NCBI RefSeq assembly: GCF_022879595.1
Contig: NZ_CP084265.1
Span: 2,418,001-2,482,000, forward strand
DNA from: Caballeronia sp. Lep1P3
GTDB lineage: Bacteria > Pseudomonadota > Gammaproteobacteria > Burkholderiales > Burkholderiaceae
Length of the DNA: 64,000 nucleotides
Reading direction: 5' to 3'
Below are positions 1-8,618 of the stretch, one piece after another. The position numbers were made by a program, and so were the translations under genes. Positions within the stretch are counted from its first letter, which is position 1. Every line of letters starts with the position of its first letter. The notes under the pieces were generated by a model, which made no database searches, was not told the origin of the DNA, and worked only from the letters and a program-made list of their open reading frames with translations.

Positions 1-219
1 TGCACAGGCTCCCCGGCCAGGGGCCGGGTCCATCGCTATCGCCGGGTTTGCGACTTGCCCCCTCTAAAGCGCCCTCAACTCAATCTAAAACGGCGGCTGC
101 GCCAAATATAAACGTAGGGTCGCTATACGCCGGACACATGACGCAAGCCGGACGAACACAGGTGCGATGTCGCACGGCGACCGCGGGACATGTGATTACA
201 TTGAATCAAGGACATTACC

Positions 220-1284
220 GTGTATACCCAAGCCGCCGAGAAGCACTTCAATTTCGACCATTTAACGCATGTGACCCTCGCTACAGGTCACACCGGCGCC
301 GCACACTCGGACTCCGTCTCGACTGAAGTGCGCGCGTACTTCGCTCCATTGATTGCCACGGCCCTCGCGAGCGGCGAGCCGGTCGCTGTTCCTCTAGTCG
401 CGCCAAACGCCTTCATGACGATTTGCAAGGAAGATGGTGCGTACCGTACATGCCTCCTCGCCCGCGACGGTGGCGCACTTGTGCCGGTCGTCACATTCGG
501 CATATCACTCGCGCCTCCCCAAGGCGCTCTTCTCTGGCAGAGACTGAACTCGGAGTTGCTTCTTGCGTCCGCGAATAGTGCGCGTCCGCCCAAATCACCG
601 TGGATTGCAGTCCGTCTCGAACTTGCCGCCCTCCGTCACATCGGTGTCGTCGCCGCGGCAGGTGAGTTTGAACGCAGCATTGCGTGGACGCTAGCTACTC
701 ACATTGTCCAGACCCAGGCGCAATCCCCTCCCGCGAACGACCTTCACGCGACGGCGACCAGCGGACAGCCGATGGCCGAGCGCCCATCCGTTCCGGCGTC
801 CGATGGCTGTGTCTTCGACTGTCAGAATGGCGGCGGTCCAACGCTCACTGTCTACTTTTCCTCGCCGTCGGACGAGGAAATCTGCGATATCCGGCGAGGA
901 GAAGCCCGGTTCTCCATCGCGAAGCATCGTGACACAATTTTCATCCTCGCGAAGTTTGGCAAACTCGACTGGATGGACGCACCGTTTCACGCCGGCCTGT
1001 ATCCGGCGGAATCGCGAGGTATGCCGGCGGAATGGCACCCGGGCGCTCGTCTCGGCCTCGCTGTGCGAATCGTCGACCGGAATACCGGTCTGCAACGCGG
1101 AGCACGCCTGCTGTCGCTCAGCCCGCACTTCTGGGACACCCTGGCGGCGCAGGTCAACCGGCAAGACGGGTTGCCGATTTCGAGGAGCGAATATGACGTG
1201 GCAATCAGCGTGGCGTACGGCGCCTATCCGACTCCCCGAGCGATGCTGAAACACGCTCTGGCGACATCAAAAGCGGGTGACTGA
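220..1284 (+). CDS. Uncharacterised island protein, 354 aa
   Basis: I do not recognise the family. The frame is open for 354 residues with normal GC-rich codon use. It starts at a GTG preceded by a purine-rich AAGGA-like site at about 208-212. The product has no signal peptide, membrane segment or recognisable catalytic motif; it is a mixed alpha/beta sequence with a Pro/Ala-rich linker around residues 165-185 that probably separates two domains. A strong hairpin terminator follows 11 bases after the stop. It stands alone at the left edge of the visible island, so its partners may lie outside the window. Confidence 0.7.
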   Translation: MYTQAAEKHFNFDHLTHVTLATGHTGAAHSDSVSTEVRAYFAPLIATALASGEPVAVPLVAPNAFMTICKEDGAYRTCLLARDGGALVPVVTFGISLAPPQGALLWQRLNSELLLASANSARPPKSPWIAVRLELAALRHIGVVAAAGEFERSIAWTLATHIVQTQAQSPPANDLHATATSGQPMAERPSVPASDGCVFDCQNGGGPTLTVYFSSPSDEEICDIRRGEARFSIAKHRDTIFILAKFGKLDWMDAPFHAGLYPAESRGMPAEWHPGARLGLAVRIVDRNTGLQRGARLLSLSPHFWDTLAAQVNRQDGLPISRSEYDVAISVAYGAYPTPRAMLKHALATSKAGD

Positions 1285-1695
1285 TTGACCTGGCGGAGCC
1301 GCGGGGAGCCGCATGGCGCGGCTCCTGTGTTTTTTACCCGCTTCTCTGGCATGTTTTAGTTGCTGCCCCTTGTAGGCCGCCCCGTCCGGATACCGCTCCG
1401 GCCACTCCTTTGCCAGCAAATCCACAGCTTCCCGCATCCGCACCCGCAGCGCCGTTTCCTCGTCGCTCGCGCCCACGCTTCCCTCCCTCATTGTTTCCAA
1501 AACGGTCTGCGCGCAGGCAACCCGGTCTATAGCCCGGCGCAAGCGCACGAAGCCGGCGTCAGGTATCCCCGCGTCTCGAGCCGCAACTCCGACGTCGTTA
1601 GTGACGTCGATTATCCAATTACGCCGCAGAGAAATGGAATCAACAAAGGACACGCGCGGGCAAGAGTCAAATTTTTGACAAGGGGACCATCTCAT
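1267..1695 (-). CDS. Small uncharacterised helical protein, 142 aa
   Basis: The open frame extends further upstream, but only the last ~110 residues look like real protein: a charged, helix-forming stretch rich in Arg, Glu and Ala (RLRRAIDRVACAQTVLETM, then EETALRVRMREAVDLLAKEW) with a basic tail. I take the ATG at 1695 as a likely start; a GTG at about 1653 is an alternative. No family is recognised. The overlap with the terminator of the convergent gene and the cysteine-rich, unlikely N-terminus lower confidence. Confidence 0.4.
   Translation of the reverse strand: MRWSPCQKFDSCPRVSFVDSISLRRNWIIDVTNDVGVAARDAGIPDAGFVRLRRAIDRVACAQTVLETMREGSVGASDEETALRVRMREAVDLLAKEWPERYPDGAAYKGQQLKHAREAGKKHRSRAMRLPAAPPGQSVTRF
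1295..1335 (+). terminator. Rho-independent terminator after the 354-aa gene
   Basis: A perfect 9-bp stem (GGAGCCGCG at 1295-1303 pairing with CGCGGCTCC at 1317-1325) is followed by TGTGTTTTTT. It would end transcription of the upstream plus-strand gene. The 3' end of the weakly supported minus-strand gene also lies across it. Confidence 0.7.
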
Positions 1696-1891
1696 AAAGT
1701 TTGGCAGACTCTGACCGTTAACCCGAGACGATAAGGCCAAGCAGTTATTTCCGTAAAAGCAGCCTATATCGCGGACGACCATCTGCCAGCGACACATGCA
1801 AAAAGCATAGGTCGCATTGTTCGTCGCCGACAGAATCTCGCCTTCATGCACGGCTGAGCGCAAACAGCCGCGATTGCAACATCGACCGATT

Positions 1892-2317
1892 ATGAACGTA
1901 CGTCCATCCAAGCAAATCAAAGCCACGGCGCCTGAAGCCGAACCTGTCGAGCCGATGGCCGAGCGCGGACCGCGAGCGGATACACCGCGCCGGGTTCGCG
2001 AGCAATACGAAATCCCTGAGGGCGTGATGTATTGCAAGCTGGAAGCAGTTGATGCCCGGTCCGACTACCGAGAAAACACGCAATGTGCGCGCCTGTTCGG
2101 AATCTCAAGAGGGCAGTTTGAGCGAAGCCTGAATCCAAACTTCGCCGATGCGAGCTTCGACGTCTATCTCCTTGACATCGAATGGTCCCTTTGGGAGCAG
2201 CTTGTCGTACGAGAGCTACGGTACGAAAAGCTTCGCTTCGCTGACGCCAGCCCCGAATGGCTCGAAGTCACGTACCGCGCAAACAGAGGTCTTGACAGCG
2301 GTGACGCCTACGCCTAA
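1892..2317 (+). CDS. Uncharacterised protein, 141 aa
   Basis: I do not recognise the family. The N-terminal ~35 residues are Pro/Glu/Arg-rich and probably disordered. The rest (YEIPEGVMYCKLEAVDARSD onward) reads as a compact acidic/aromatic domain with several Trp residues. ATG 1892 is chosen because residues encoded upstream of it look random; a TTG at 1817 is possible. Its stop overlaps the start of the next frame by 18 bases, suggesting coupling with the ImmA/IrrE-like fragment. Confidence 0.5.
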   Translation: MNVRPSKQIKATAPEAEPVEPMAERGPRADTPRRVREQYEIPEGVMYCKLEAVDARSDYRENTQCARLFGISRGQFERSLNPNFADASFDVYLLDIEWSLWEQLVVRELRYEKLRFADASPEWLEVTYRANRGLDSGDAYA

Positions 2318-2609
2318 TCACTTTGCCGCGTGCTTCCTCGCTCCAGAAAAGTTGGTTAGACGGGCGTTCCAAGAACGATTTGGCTGCGAAATTCTTCATC
2401 TCGACGACCGCGTTGCGTTCGCTATCGCAGGTAACGGCGCTCAGGACCTTCTACGGTCGAAAACCGGCTCGCTCGAGTTCCCGCGTGCAGTGGCAAACGC
2501 GCGGAAGTTTGGTCTTGGCAACCACTTCAAGTCGCTCGCTGAGGAGTTCGGCATGTCGCCGACCGCCATGGCGATTCGCATCCACGAACTCGACTTGGTT
2601 AACTACTGA
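2300..2609 (+). pseudogene. ImmA/IrrE-like C-terminal fragment
   Basis: The translated segment has NHFAACFLAPEKLV near its start and SLAEEFGMSPTAMAIRIHEL near its end. This is the usual order of the C-terminal half of ImmA/IrrE metallopeptidases (an N-x-FAA-x-LLMP-type helix, then a degenerate winged helix ending in A-x-x-x-RL-x-x-L). The zinc-binding HExxH helix that should lie just before is absent in all frames I checked, so it cannot be a working peptidase. A GTG at 2300 with AGAGG about ten bases upstream could start translation of a ~102-residue protein, so a functional protease-less regulator is possible. Family assignment is by motif order only. Confidence 0.5.
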
Positions 2610-2732
2610 TGGCGTGCGGCCTAACAACACGTAGGCCGTTCGGCTTCACGCGTTCGCTCAAGCCAAATCGCCATGCTATGGTCACAATGGCATAGCCGCC
2701 TACAACACCTAATTTTCTTGTTGGACTACTGC

Positions 2733-3713
2733 ATGGCATCGGTTTTCTTCTCCTACACGCACATCGACGAGTCGCTGCGCGACCAGCTCGAAATACACCT
2801 GTCGCTGATGAAGCGCGAGGGCCTGATTTCGGCATGGCACGACAGGCGCATCGTCGCGGGCGACAACCTCGACGACAGTATCGATGAGCAGCTCGAGAAG
2901 GCCGACATCATCTTGCTGCTGGTCAGCGCGAACTTCATCGCGTCCGAATACTGCTTTGCGACCGAGATGACGCGTGCCTTGGAACGGCATAAGGCCGGCG
3001 ATGCGCGCGTCATCCCTGTCATCCTGCGAGCATGTGACTGGCACAGTGCCCCGTTCGGCAAACTGAATGCAGTCCCGACGGACGGTCGGCCAGTCACCTC
3101 TTGGGCCAACCAGGACGAGGCTTTTGCCGACATTGCGAAGTCGATTCGTAAAGCCGTGGCCGCGACAGCCTCGTCGGCCGCACCCAAGGTGGGCGCGGCA
3201 TCGACAGCGAGAAGCTCACCCCCCCGGCCCGTAGCCGTCGAACCTTCCGTGGCCGCGCAGCTGCCGCGGTCGAGCAACCTTCGCGTCAAGCATGAGTTTT
3301 CGGACCTCGACAAGGACACGTTCGTTTCAGAGACGTTCGACTTCATCGCCCGCTTCTTCGAGGGTTCGCTCCAGGAGCTGGAGAAGCGGCACGGCCAGTT
3401 TCAAGGACGCTTTTCGCGCATCCATGCGCGCCGGTTCACCGCGAGCATCTATAAGGATGGAAAGAGCGTGTCGCAGTGTACCGTCACGCGCGGCGGGGCC
3501 TTCGGTGGACACAGCAATCGCGAGATAACCTACTCGAATCAGATTTCCTCGCACGCGAACAGCTACAACGAAGCGCTCGCGCTCACCGAAGATAGCCAGA
3601 CGCTTTATCTGAAGCCGATGATGAGCATGGCACGAGGCGCTTCCGAGAAGCTGTCTGACACTGGGGCGGCTGAGTATCTGTGGTCGGCGCTTATCGAGCC
3701 GATACAACGGTGA
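2733..3713 (+). CDS. TIR-domain protein, 326 aa
   Basis: Residues 2-130 form a bacterial TIR domain: the opening strand ASVFFSYTHID, the AWHDRRIVAGDNL region, and the helix VSANFIASEYCFATEM carrying Glu78, the position of the catalytic glutamate of NAD-cleaving TIRs. A Ser/Ala/Pro linker (about 150-185) joins it to a C-terminal domain of ~140 residues, with no family I can name, that may act as sensor or oligomerisation module. ATG 2733 is chosen because it begins right before the first TIR strand; an in-frame ATG at 2673 adds 20 residues that do not fit. Its place upstream of qatABCD suggests an anti-phage or abortive-infection role, which is inference. Confidence 0.85.
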   Translation: MASVFFSYTHIDESLRDQLEIHLSLMKREGLISAWHDRRIVAGDNLDDSIDEQLEKADIILLLVSANFIASEYCFATEMTRALERHKAGDARVIPVILRACDWHSAPFGKLNAVPTDGRPVTSWANQDEAFADIAKSIRKAVAATASSAAPKVGAASTARSSPPRPVAVEPSVAAQLPRSSNLRVKHEFSDLDKDTFVSETFDFIARFFEGSLQELEKRHGQFQGRFSRIHARRFTASIYKDGKSVSQCTVTRGGAFGGHSNREITYSNQISSHANSYNEALALTEDSQTLYLKPMMSMARGASEKLSDTGAAEYLWSALIEPIQR

Positions 3714-3989
3714 TTCACCGCGGCCGACCGCACAAATAGCGCGTCGGCCGCTGCTTCGAGACTGACGGCGGCGCAGATTCACCCACCTCCCGACGAAGTT
3801 CAGCAGCTCACGGAACAGCTCTTTGGCGCTACTTCTAGTGCTTCGCGAGATGCACCGGGTGACGTGCCGGGAGTGTGATGACAACAACGCTCTTGCACGC
3901 CGGGAAATATCCCTTTACGTCCGCGGTCGGCGTATAGCGCGCAGCTACAATACGTCTACAACTTGCGTGAATCGCCCTTGCTATCGCTC

Positions 3990-4838
3990 ATGACCACTCT
4001 GACCACGAATTCGCATCTCGCCTTGATGTATGAACAGGCAAGCGCTTTCCTGCAACTTGACCAAGCGGCTCGCGCGCAGTCAGACTGGTTCAAAAGCCTT
4101 CGTGACGACAAAGACGTCCGCAGCTTCTTCAAAAAGAAGAAGGTGCTCGAGAAAGGCACAAGTTTGCAGGTCACGGTTATCTCACAGATTGCCCGTGCAA
4201 TTGTCGACTGTATCGAAGAAGGCGAGCCTGACCTCGCACCAACTGGGGCTGAAGTGCGCGACATCATGAAGAGCGCTACAGACTTGGCAACCAAGCTGAC
4301 AGCGGCGCCCGCTTCTTGGCTTACTCCGGATGCCCGAACACGCGGCTTCCAAGAGCCGCTGCGTAAGCTCCAGACCATGCCGTCGATTGTGCCGGTCCGG
4401 ACTGCGGGCCGCTTGCCGATGACACAGCGTCGAACGCTCATTCTTCGGCTCGCCCACGCCATCTGCGAGGCTTGTGACGAAGTCCCTGTTCGACTCATCA
4501 CCGCGGTTGTCGCGCGCGCGTGGGAAGAAACCTTAGAACGTCAAGTCTACGATGTGCTGACTGCCGCCGAACGCGTCAGCATCCGAGCGCTCGTCGAAGC
4601 AAAGCGCAGGAATCAAGCAGACAGCGAGAACACAGCACATCTGGCGATGAGCCGGGCAAGCATCTCGCGAAACCGGACTTCGCCGGCGCCCGACGCCCGA
4701 ACCGACGCCCAGCGGCTGGCTCAGGCTCTCGACATCGTGGGTGGGTTCGCCGATGAGACCGCGGCCATCGTGCTTCAGGACGCGCTCAGCACCGCGGCCG
4801 CCGAACTTGGGATAGAGCCGGATTCGGCCGAGCAGTGA
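3990..4838 (+). CDS. Uncharacterised protein, 282 aa
   Basis: No family is recognised. The product is almost entirely helical, soluble and basic in its first 60 residues (a KKKK tract near residue 45) and ends in an acidic helix. ATG 3990 is preferred to an upstream TTG at 3963 because homology-like sequence seems to start at MTTLTTN. It lies between the TIR gene and the HTH gene on the same strand, with about 280 bases of upstream spacer, so it is probably transcribed on its own. A defence role is possible from location only. Confidence 0.6.
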   Translation: MTTLTTNSHLALMYEQASAFLQLDQAARAQSDWFKSLRDDKDVRSFFKKKKVLEKGTSLQVTVISQIARAIVDCIEEGEPDLAPTGAEVRDIMKSATDLATKLTAAPASWLTPDARTRGFQEPLRKLQTMPSIVPVRTAGRLPMTQRRTLILRLAHAICEACDEVPVRLITAVVARAWEETLERQVYDVLTAAERVSIRALVEAKRRNQADSENTAHLAMSRASISRNRTSPAPDARTDAQRLAQALDIVGGFADETAAIVLQDALSTAAAELGIEPDSAEQ

Positions 4839-4975
4839 AAAACTGCGGAAATTGGTCCCGTTTTCCGGCCTATTTCCTCCGGATTTTTCGCGACTGAATC
4901 TGCTTGGTATTTCGGTAGCAGTGTTTCGAGCCGACTGGCGAACAATACGTCTTGTCATAACTCGCACTGCATCGA

Positions 4976-5344
4976 ATGCAAAAACGCACCAAACCGCAGA
5001 ACTTCCTGTCCTTCGACCATATCATCGCCAACTGGCCGGACAACACGGCCGAGCATCAGCGCTCCCGCCTGCTCGAGGCGATGCGGCTATTTGCAGGGGT
5101 TACGACGTTGGAGGCAATGCGCTTCCTCGACATCGTTGACCCCCGCGCGCGCGTGGTTGAACTCCGGAAAGAGGGTTACAGCATCATCACGTCGTGGGTC
5201 AGTCGGCCGTCCGAGTGCGGGCGCTTGCACAATGTCGGGCTCTACACGCTCGCATGCAACGAGAATGCCATCGAAGTCGGCATGAAGGGTAATTCCATGT
5301 CCAAGGCGGTCGGTAACCAGATGGTCCTTGCTCTTTGGCACTGA
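4976..5344 (+). CDS. Helix-turn-helix protein of the HTH_39 type
   Basis: The 122-residue product has a central pattern, TTLEAMRFLDIVDPRARVVELR followed by GYSIITSW and CGRLHNVGLYTL. This matches the small winged-helix proteins (Pfam HTH_39 type) common in prophages and integrative elements, where they are thought to act in replication or regulation. It starts at ATG 4976. No partner gene follows for about 545 bases. The family call rests on this motif string; DNA target and role are unknown. Confidence 0.7.
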   Translation: MQKRTKPQNFLSFDHIIANWPDNTAEHQRSRLLEAMRLFAGVTTLEAMRFLDIVDPRARVVELRKEGYSIITSWVSRPSECGRLHNVGLYTLACNENAIEVGMKGNSMSKAVGNQMVLALWH

Positions 5345-5889
5345 CGGGCAAGCGCGGTGATGGAGGCCGAATTACTCAGCGGTTCATCATGCGCCTCGCA
5401 GACCATAGCCACCTTGATGACGGCCCTTGCATCAACAGCTCAGTGCGGCCGCTGCGTTGCGACCGCATCAGCTATGGCAAGCTCAATTAGCTGCTCGACC
5501 TCTCAGACTACAAGCAGCCAACGCTCTCGCAACACCCCCAGCGACTCCTAATGACTAGCGTATTGCACGTGAGGACCGATGAAGCGATGCTGCATGTAGG
5601 GCATTTGGGTGGGCGAAGGCGAGGCCACGTCCATCGTGGCGCTGCACCTAGTCGACCGCGGCGGTCTTTCTTGACGAGTTGCGCACCTAATCGTACGACC
5701 TCCTTAGCTCCGATGCATATCGCATTTTATTGAGGTAATCCTACGCCAATTGAACGGCTTCAATTAGCCAGAAATCTGGTATAACCGAGCGCATATGCGA
5801 TTTACACGTTATCCAGCTTCGAATCCACAACAAGAACGTTTTCACGGGCTTAACGCAAGGTTGAGCTGCGACATCGAGAGGCCAAATCA
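5345..5889. other. Spacer before qatA with no convincing gene
   Basis: Only short frames occur here. One plus-strand stretch (5389-5490, about 33 residues beginning MRLADHSHLDDGPCIN) is protein-like and may be the remnant of a small gene. The last ~150 bases are AT-richer than the surroundings and probably hold the qat promoter, but no clear -35/-10 pair could be chosen. Confidence 0.4.
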
Positions 5890-7734
5890 GTGTGGCATGA
5901 CAACGAAACTACCGTTGACTATCTAAATTTCGGCATCGTAGCGGATGCCTGCGCAAAGTTGCTCCAACAAGCTCGCGGCGAGCCGATTTCTGTTGGAATT
6001 TCCGGTGGATGGGGCGCCGGCAAGAGCTCGCTGGTAAAAATGGTCGGACAGCGTCTTGAAGGGCTCAACAAGCCCGACGAGAACAGCTACGTTTTTGTCA
6101 CCTTCAATCCTTGGTTATATCAAGATTTCGACAGCGCCCGCAGCGCTCTTTTGCAGTTAGTTGGCGACAAGATTCTCGAAGAAGCCAGTAAACGGGAAGG
6201 GTTGCGCGACAAAGCGCTAAGGCTTCTCAAGCGTATAAACGTGCTCCGACTCGTACAACTGGGTGGTGAGGCCGCCGCAACATATCTCACTGGCGTTCCC
6301 GTTGGGATGATTGGCCAGGCCATGAAAAGATTTGGCTTGCTCGATAGCGAAAACGGTGAGGAAGGCGATAAAAAAGAAGACGATAAGAAGGACGATGGAC
6401 TTATCAAAAAGGCGGAGCCGCTTTCGCTGCCGAACGAGATACATGAGTTTCGTGTAGCACTCGAAGCCTTGTTGGATGAGCTAAAAATCACGTTAGTTGT
6501 CTTCGTGGACGACCTAGACCGCTGCTTGCCCAAGACTGCCATTTCCACGCTCGAATCCATCCGGCTGCTGCTGTTCATTAAGCGCAGCGCATTCGTTATT
6601 GCGGCAGATAACGACTTCATCAAGGGGGCGGTCCGCATTCATTTTGCTGGCACGGAAATCAAGGACGAGGTCGCAACGAACTATTTCGACAAGCTGATTC
6701 AGGTTCCTCTGCATGTTCCGCGACTCGGCGTGAATGAAGCAAAAGCATACATCGCGCTCTTACTTCTGCAGAGAGCATGTCAGGACGACAAGTTCTCGGT
6801 AGATAAATTTTCAGATGCCCAAGTAGCAACCTCGAAACGGCTAAGAGAAGCATGGCGTGGGGATTCCGTCACTCTTGAATTTCTGGAGGCACAGGCCGTT
6901 GGAGACGAAAACATAATCGAACTGATGCGTCTCGCGGACGGGTTAGCACCTTTGCTTACCAGGTCTGTTGCAGTCGACGGAAACCCTCGTCTGATGAAGC
7001 GGTTTCTCAACACCGTTTTCCTGCGCTCCAGCCTGGCTGAGCCGCAAGGCATCAAGCTTGACCTTCAGGCTCTCGCAAAATGGCACCTCGTGGAACGTTG
7101 TGCTCCAACACTTGCGTCGGCACTCGCGAACCTTGTAACGTCCGAGCACGATGGGCGCGTTGAGAAATTGCGGCTTGCGGAAGAAGCGAGTGCTGACGGC
7201 AAGCCGTTGGAAGAGCCCTTTAACACCAGCGAGCCTTTCGTGTCCCAATGGCTCGGGCTTGCTCCTCCCTTAGGCGAGGTAGACCTCCGCCCTCTTCTCC
7301 ACCTCAGTCGCGATACAGCAACCCGCGACTTCGGTGTGGACGATTTGACAGCGGGAGGACGCGAGCTGCGTGATGCTCTCGTCGAAGCCAAAACGCGGAG
7401 CCCGCAACTTGCCGCGGTAATTACCGGGGCGGGTGAAGTACAGGCGGGATTGGCGATGGCGCGTGCGTGGGTGCTCAAGGCCTCGAAGCGTACTTGGAAG
7501 AAAGCAGAGGACGTATTGATGCTCATCGAGACTTGCAAAGTCTTCCCCCAGCATTCTGCAAGGGCGAAGGAGTTACTACTCACCGCTCCCGTCGGGCAAA
7601 TCGGCGCCGGCATTATTCCAGAACTGCAAGCGCAACCTTGGGCGAAGGAAGTGCTAGATATGTGGTCAGCAGACGACGCCCTCGACCAAAAGGTGAAGCG
7701 TGCAATTGAACCCATGGATAAAAGGAAAACCTAA
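5890..7734 (+). CDS. qatA: QatA, KAP-family P-loop ATPase of the Qat anti-phage system
   Basis: This 614-residue protein opens with MWHDNETTVDYLNF, typical of KAP NTPases. Walker A is GGWGAGKSS at 39-47, the conserved FNPWLYQ follows at about 72-78, and Walker B is LVVFVDDLD at 202-210. A charged low-complexity stretch (GDKKEDDKKDDG, about 159-170) interrupts the ATPase core, as KAP insertions often do. GTG 5890 is supported by GAGAGG eight bases upstream. It is the first gene of a four-gene operon; its TAA overlaps the ATG of qatB by one base. In known Qat systems the ATPase is essential for phage defence, but the mechanism is not settled. Confidence 0.9.
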   Translation: MWHDNETTVDYLNFGIVADACAKLLQQARGEPISVGISGGWGAGKSSLVKMVGQRLEGLNKPDENSYVFVTFNPWLYQDFDSARSALLQLVGDKILEEASKREGLRDKALRLLKRINVLRLVQLGGEAAATYLTGVPVGMIGQAMKRFGLLDSENGEEGDKKEDDKKDDGLIKKAEPLSLPNEIHEFRVALEALLDELKITLVVFVDDLDRCLPKTAISTLESIRLLLFIKRSAFVIAADNDFIKGAVRIHFAGTEIKDEVATNYFDKLIQVPLHVPRLGVNEAKAYIALLLLQRACQDDKFSVDKFSDAQVATSKRLREAWRGDSVTLEFLEAQAVGDENIIELMRLADGLAPLLTRSVAVDGNPRLMKRFLNTVFLRSSLAEPQGIKLDLQALAKWHLVERCAPTLASALANLVTSEHDGRVEKLRLAEEASADGKPLEEPFNTSEPFVSQWLGLAPPLGEVDLRPLLHLSRDTATRDFGVDDLTAGGRELRDALVEAKTRSPQLAAVITGAGEVQAGLAMARAWVLKASKRTWKKAEDVLMLIETCKVFPQHSARAKELLLTAPVGQIGAGIIPELQAQPWAKEVLDMWSADDALDQKVKRAIEPMDKRKT

Positions 7735-8618
7735 TGGGGACCTCAACTTCGAGTAAGGGCGGCGGACCCCGCTCACCATTTGACCCAGAATGGCTCGAGG
7801 GACCCGCCGCAGTCGGGGGTGGCGGGGACATCGGTGGCGGAGATGGCGACGAAGGCGGAGATGGTGGAGACGGTGCTGATGAAGGAGACATTGGCGGGGA
7901 CAACAATGGTCAGCCAGTAGGCCAAGGCGCGGATGTGCCCGGAGACCAGCAGCCGCCCATTCTCAATCCGGCAAGACGTCTTGCTGGCGCCCGTGCCGCT
8001 TTAGCAGGAGCTTTGCGCGGCGGCGGTTCGGACCAAATCAGGTCCGCTGCGAGGCGCATGGTTGGACGTGGGATGGGTGGCCCAGCCCGCGCGGCACGAA
8101 CCATGCGTGCAACTGCGCAGGGTGCGGGTGCGTTGGGGCAATTTCTTACCCAAGCACGTGATGGGACAAATCCACACGTTGTAGATTGGGTCGCGCGCGT
8201 TCGCGCCGCGAATCTGTCCGCCAACGACCTCATCTTGGAAATTGTGCGTGAGGTCATGCCGAACTCTGGAAGCGTTGATGAAGAGTCAGTTCGCAACGCA
8301 GCGACAGAAACGCTCTCACTGCTGTATGAGACCTCCCCCGACGTCGACGTTTTTGGTCTAACTGACCAACAAATCGCTGATGTCATCGGCTTCACAGTCG
8401 CGTACGACATCTGCAACCGAATGGACTTGCTGCTCGGACAAACCTACGAAAAGTTGAAGTACACGCCCCAGCAAGTACAAGCGTGTCGTAATGATGTCCG
8501 TGAGTACGTTCATGGGCTTGTTCGAGTAGAACTCGACAAACTCGGGCCTCGCCCTGTAGACACACACGGCCTCGCGCGCGATGTCCTGTCGAAAACTCTG
8601 GAGGTATTCGGGGAATGA
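7734..8618 (+). CDS. qatB: QatB, Qat system protein of unknown biochemical role
   Basis: Residues 1-65 are extremely Gly/Asp-rich and surely disordered. Residues 75-135 are Arg/Ala/Gly-rich. The C-terminal ~160 residues are helical (DLILEIVREVMPNSG, then QQIADVIGFTVAYDICNRM). It has no enzyme motif. It is called QatB from its position between the KAP ATPase and the QueC-like gene, its size (294 aa) and its Gly-rich head with helical tail. It overlaps qatA by one base and qatC by four (ATGA), so all three are translationally coupled. Confidence 0.8.
   Translation: MGTSTSSKGGGPRSPFDPEWLEGPAAVGGGGDIGGGDGDEGGDGGDGADEGDIGGDNNGQPVGQGADVPGDQQPPILNPARRLAGARAALAGALRGGGSDQIRSAARRMVGRGMGGPARAARTMRATAQGAGALGQFLTQARDGTNPHVVDWVARVRAANLSANDLILEIVREVMPNSGSVDEESVRNAATETLSLLYETSPDVDVFGLTDQQIADVIGFTVAYDICNRMDLLLGQTYEKLKYTPQQVQACRNDVREYVHGLVRVELDKLGPRPVDTHGLARDVLSKTLEVFGE

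Noticed and set aside
691..1254. Both strands over the first gene
   Set aside because: Arg/Ser-rich shadows of the 354-residue gene with no start sites.
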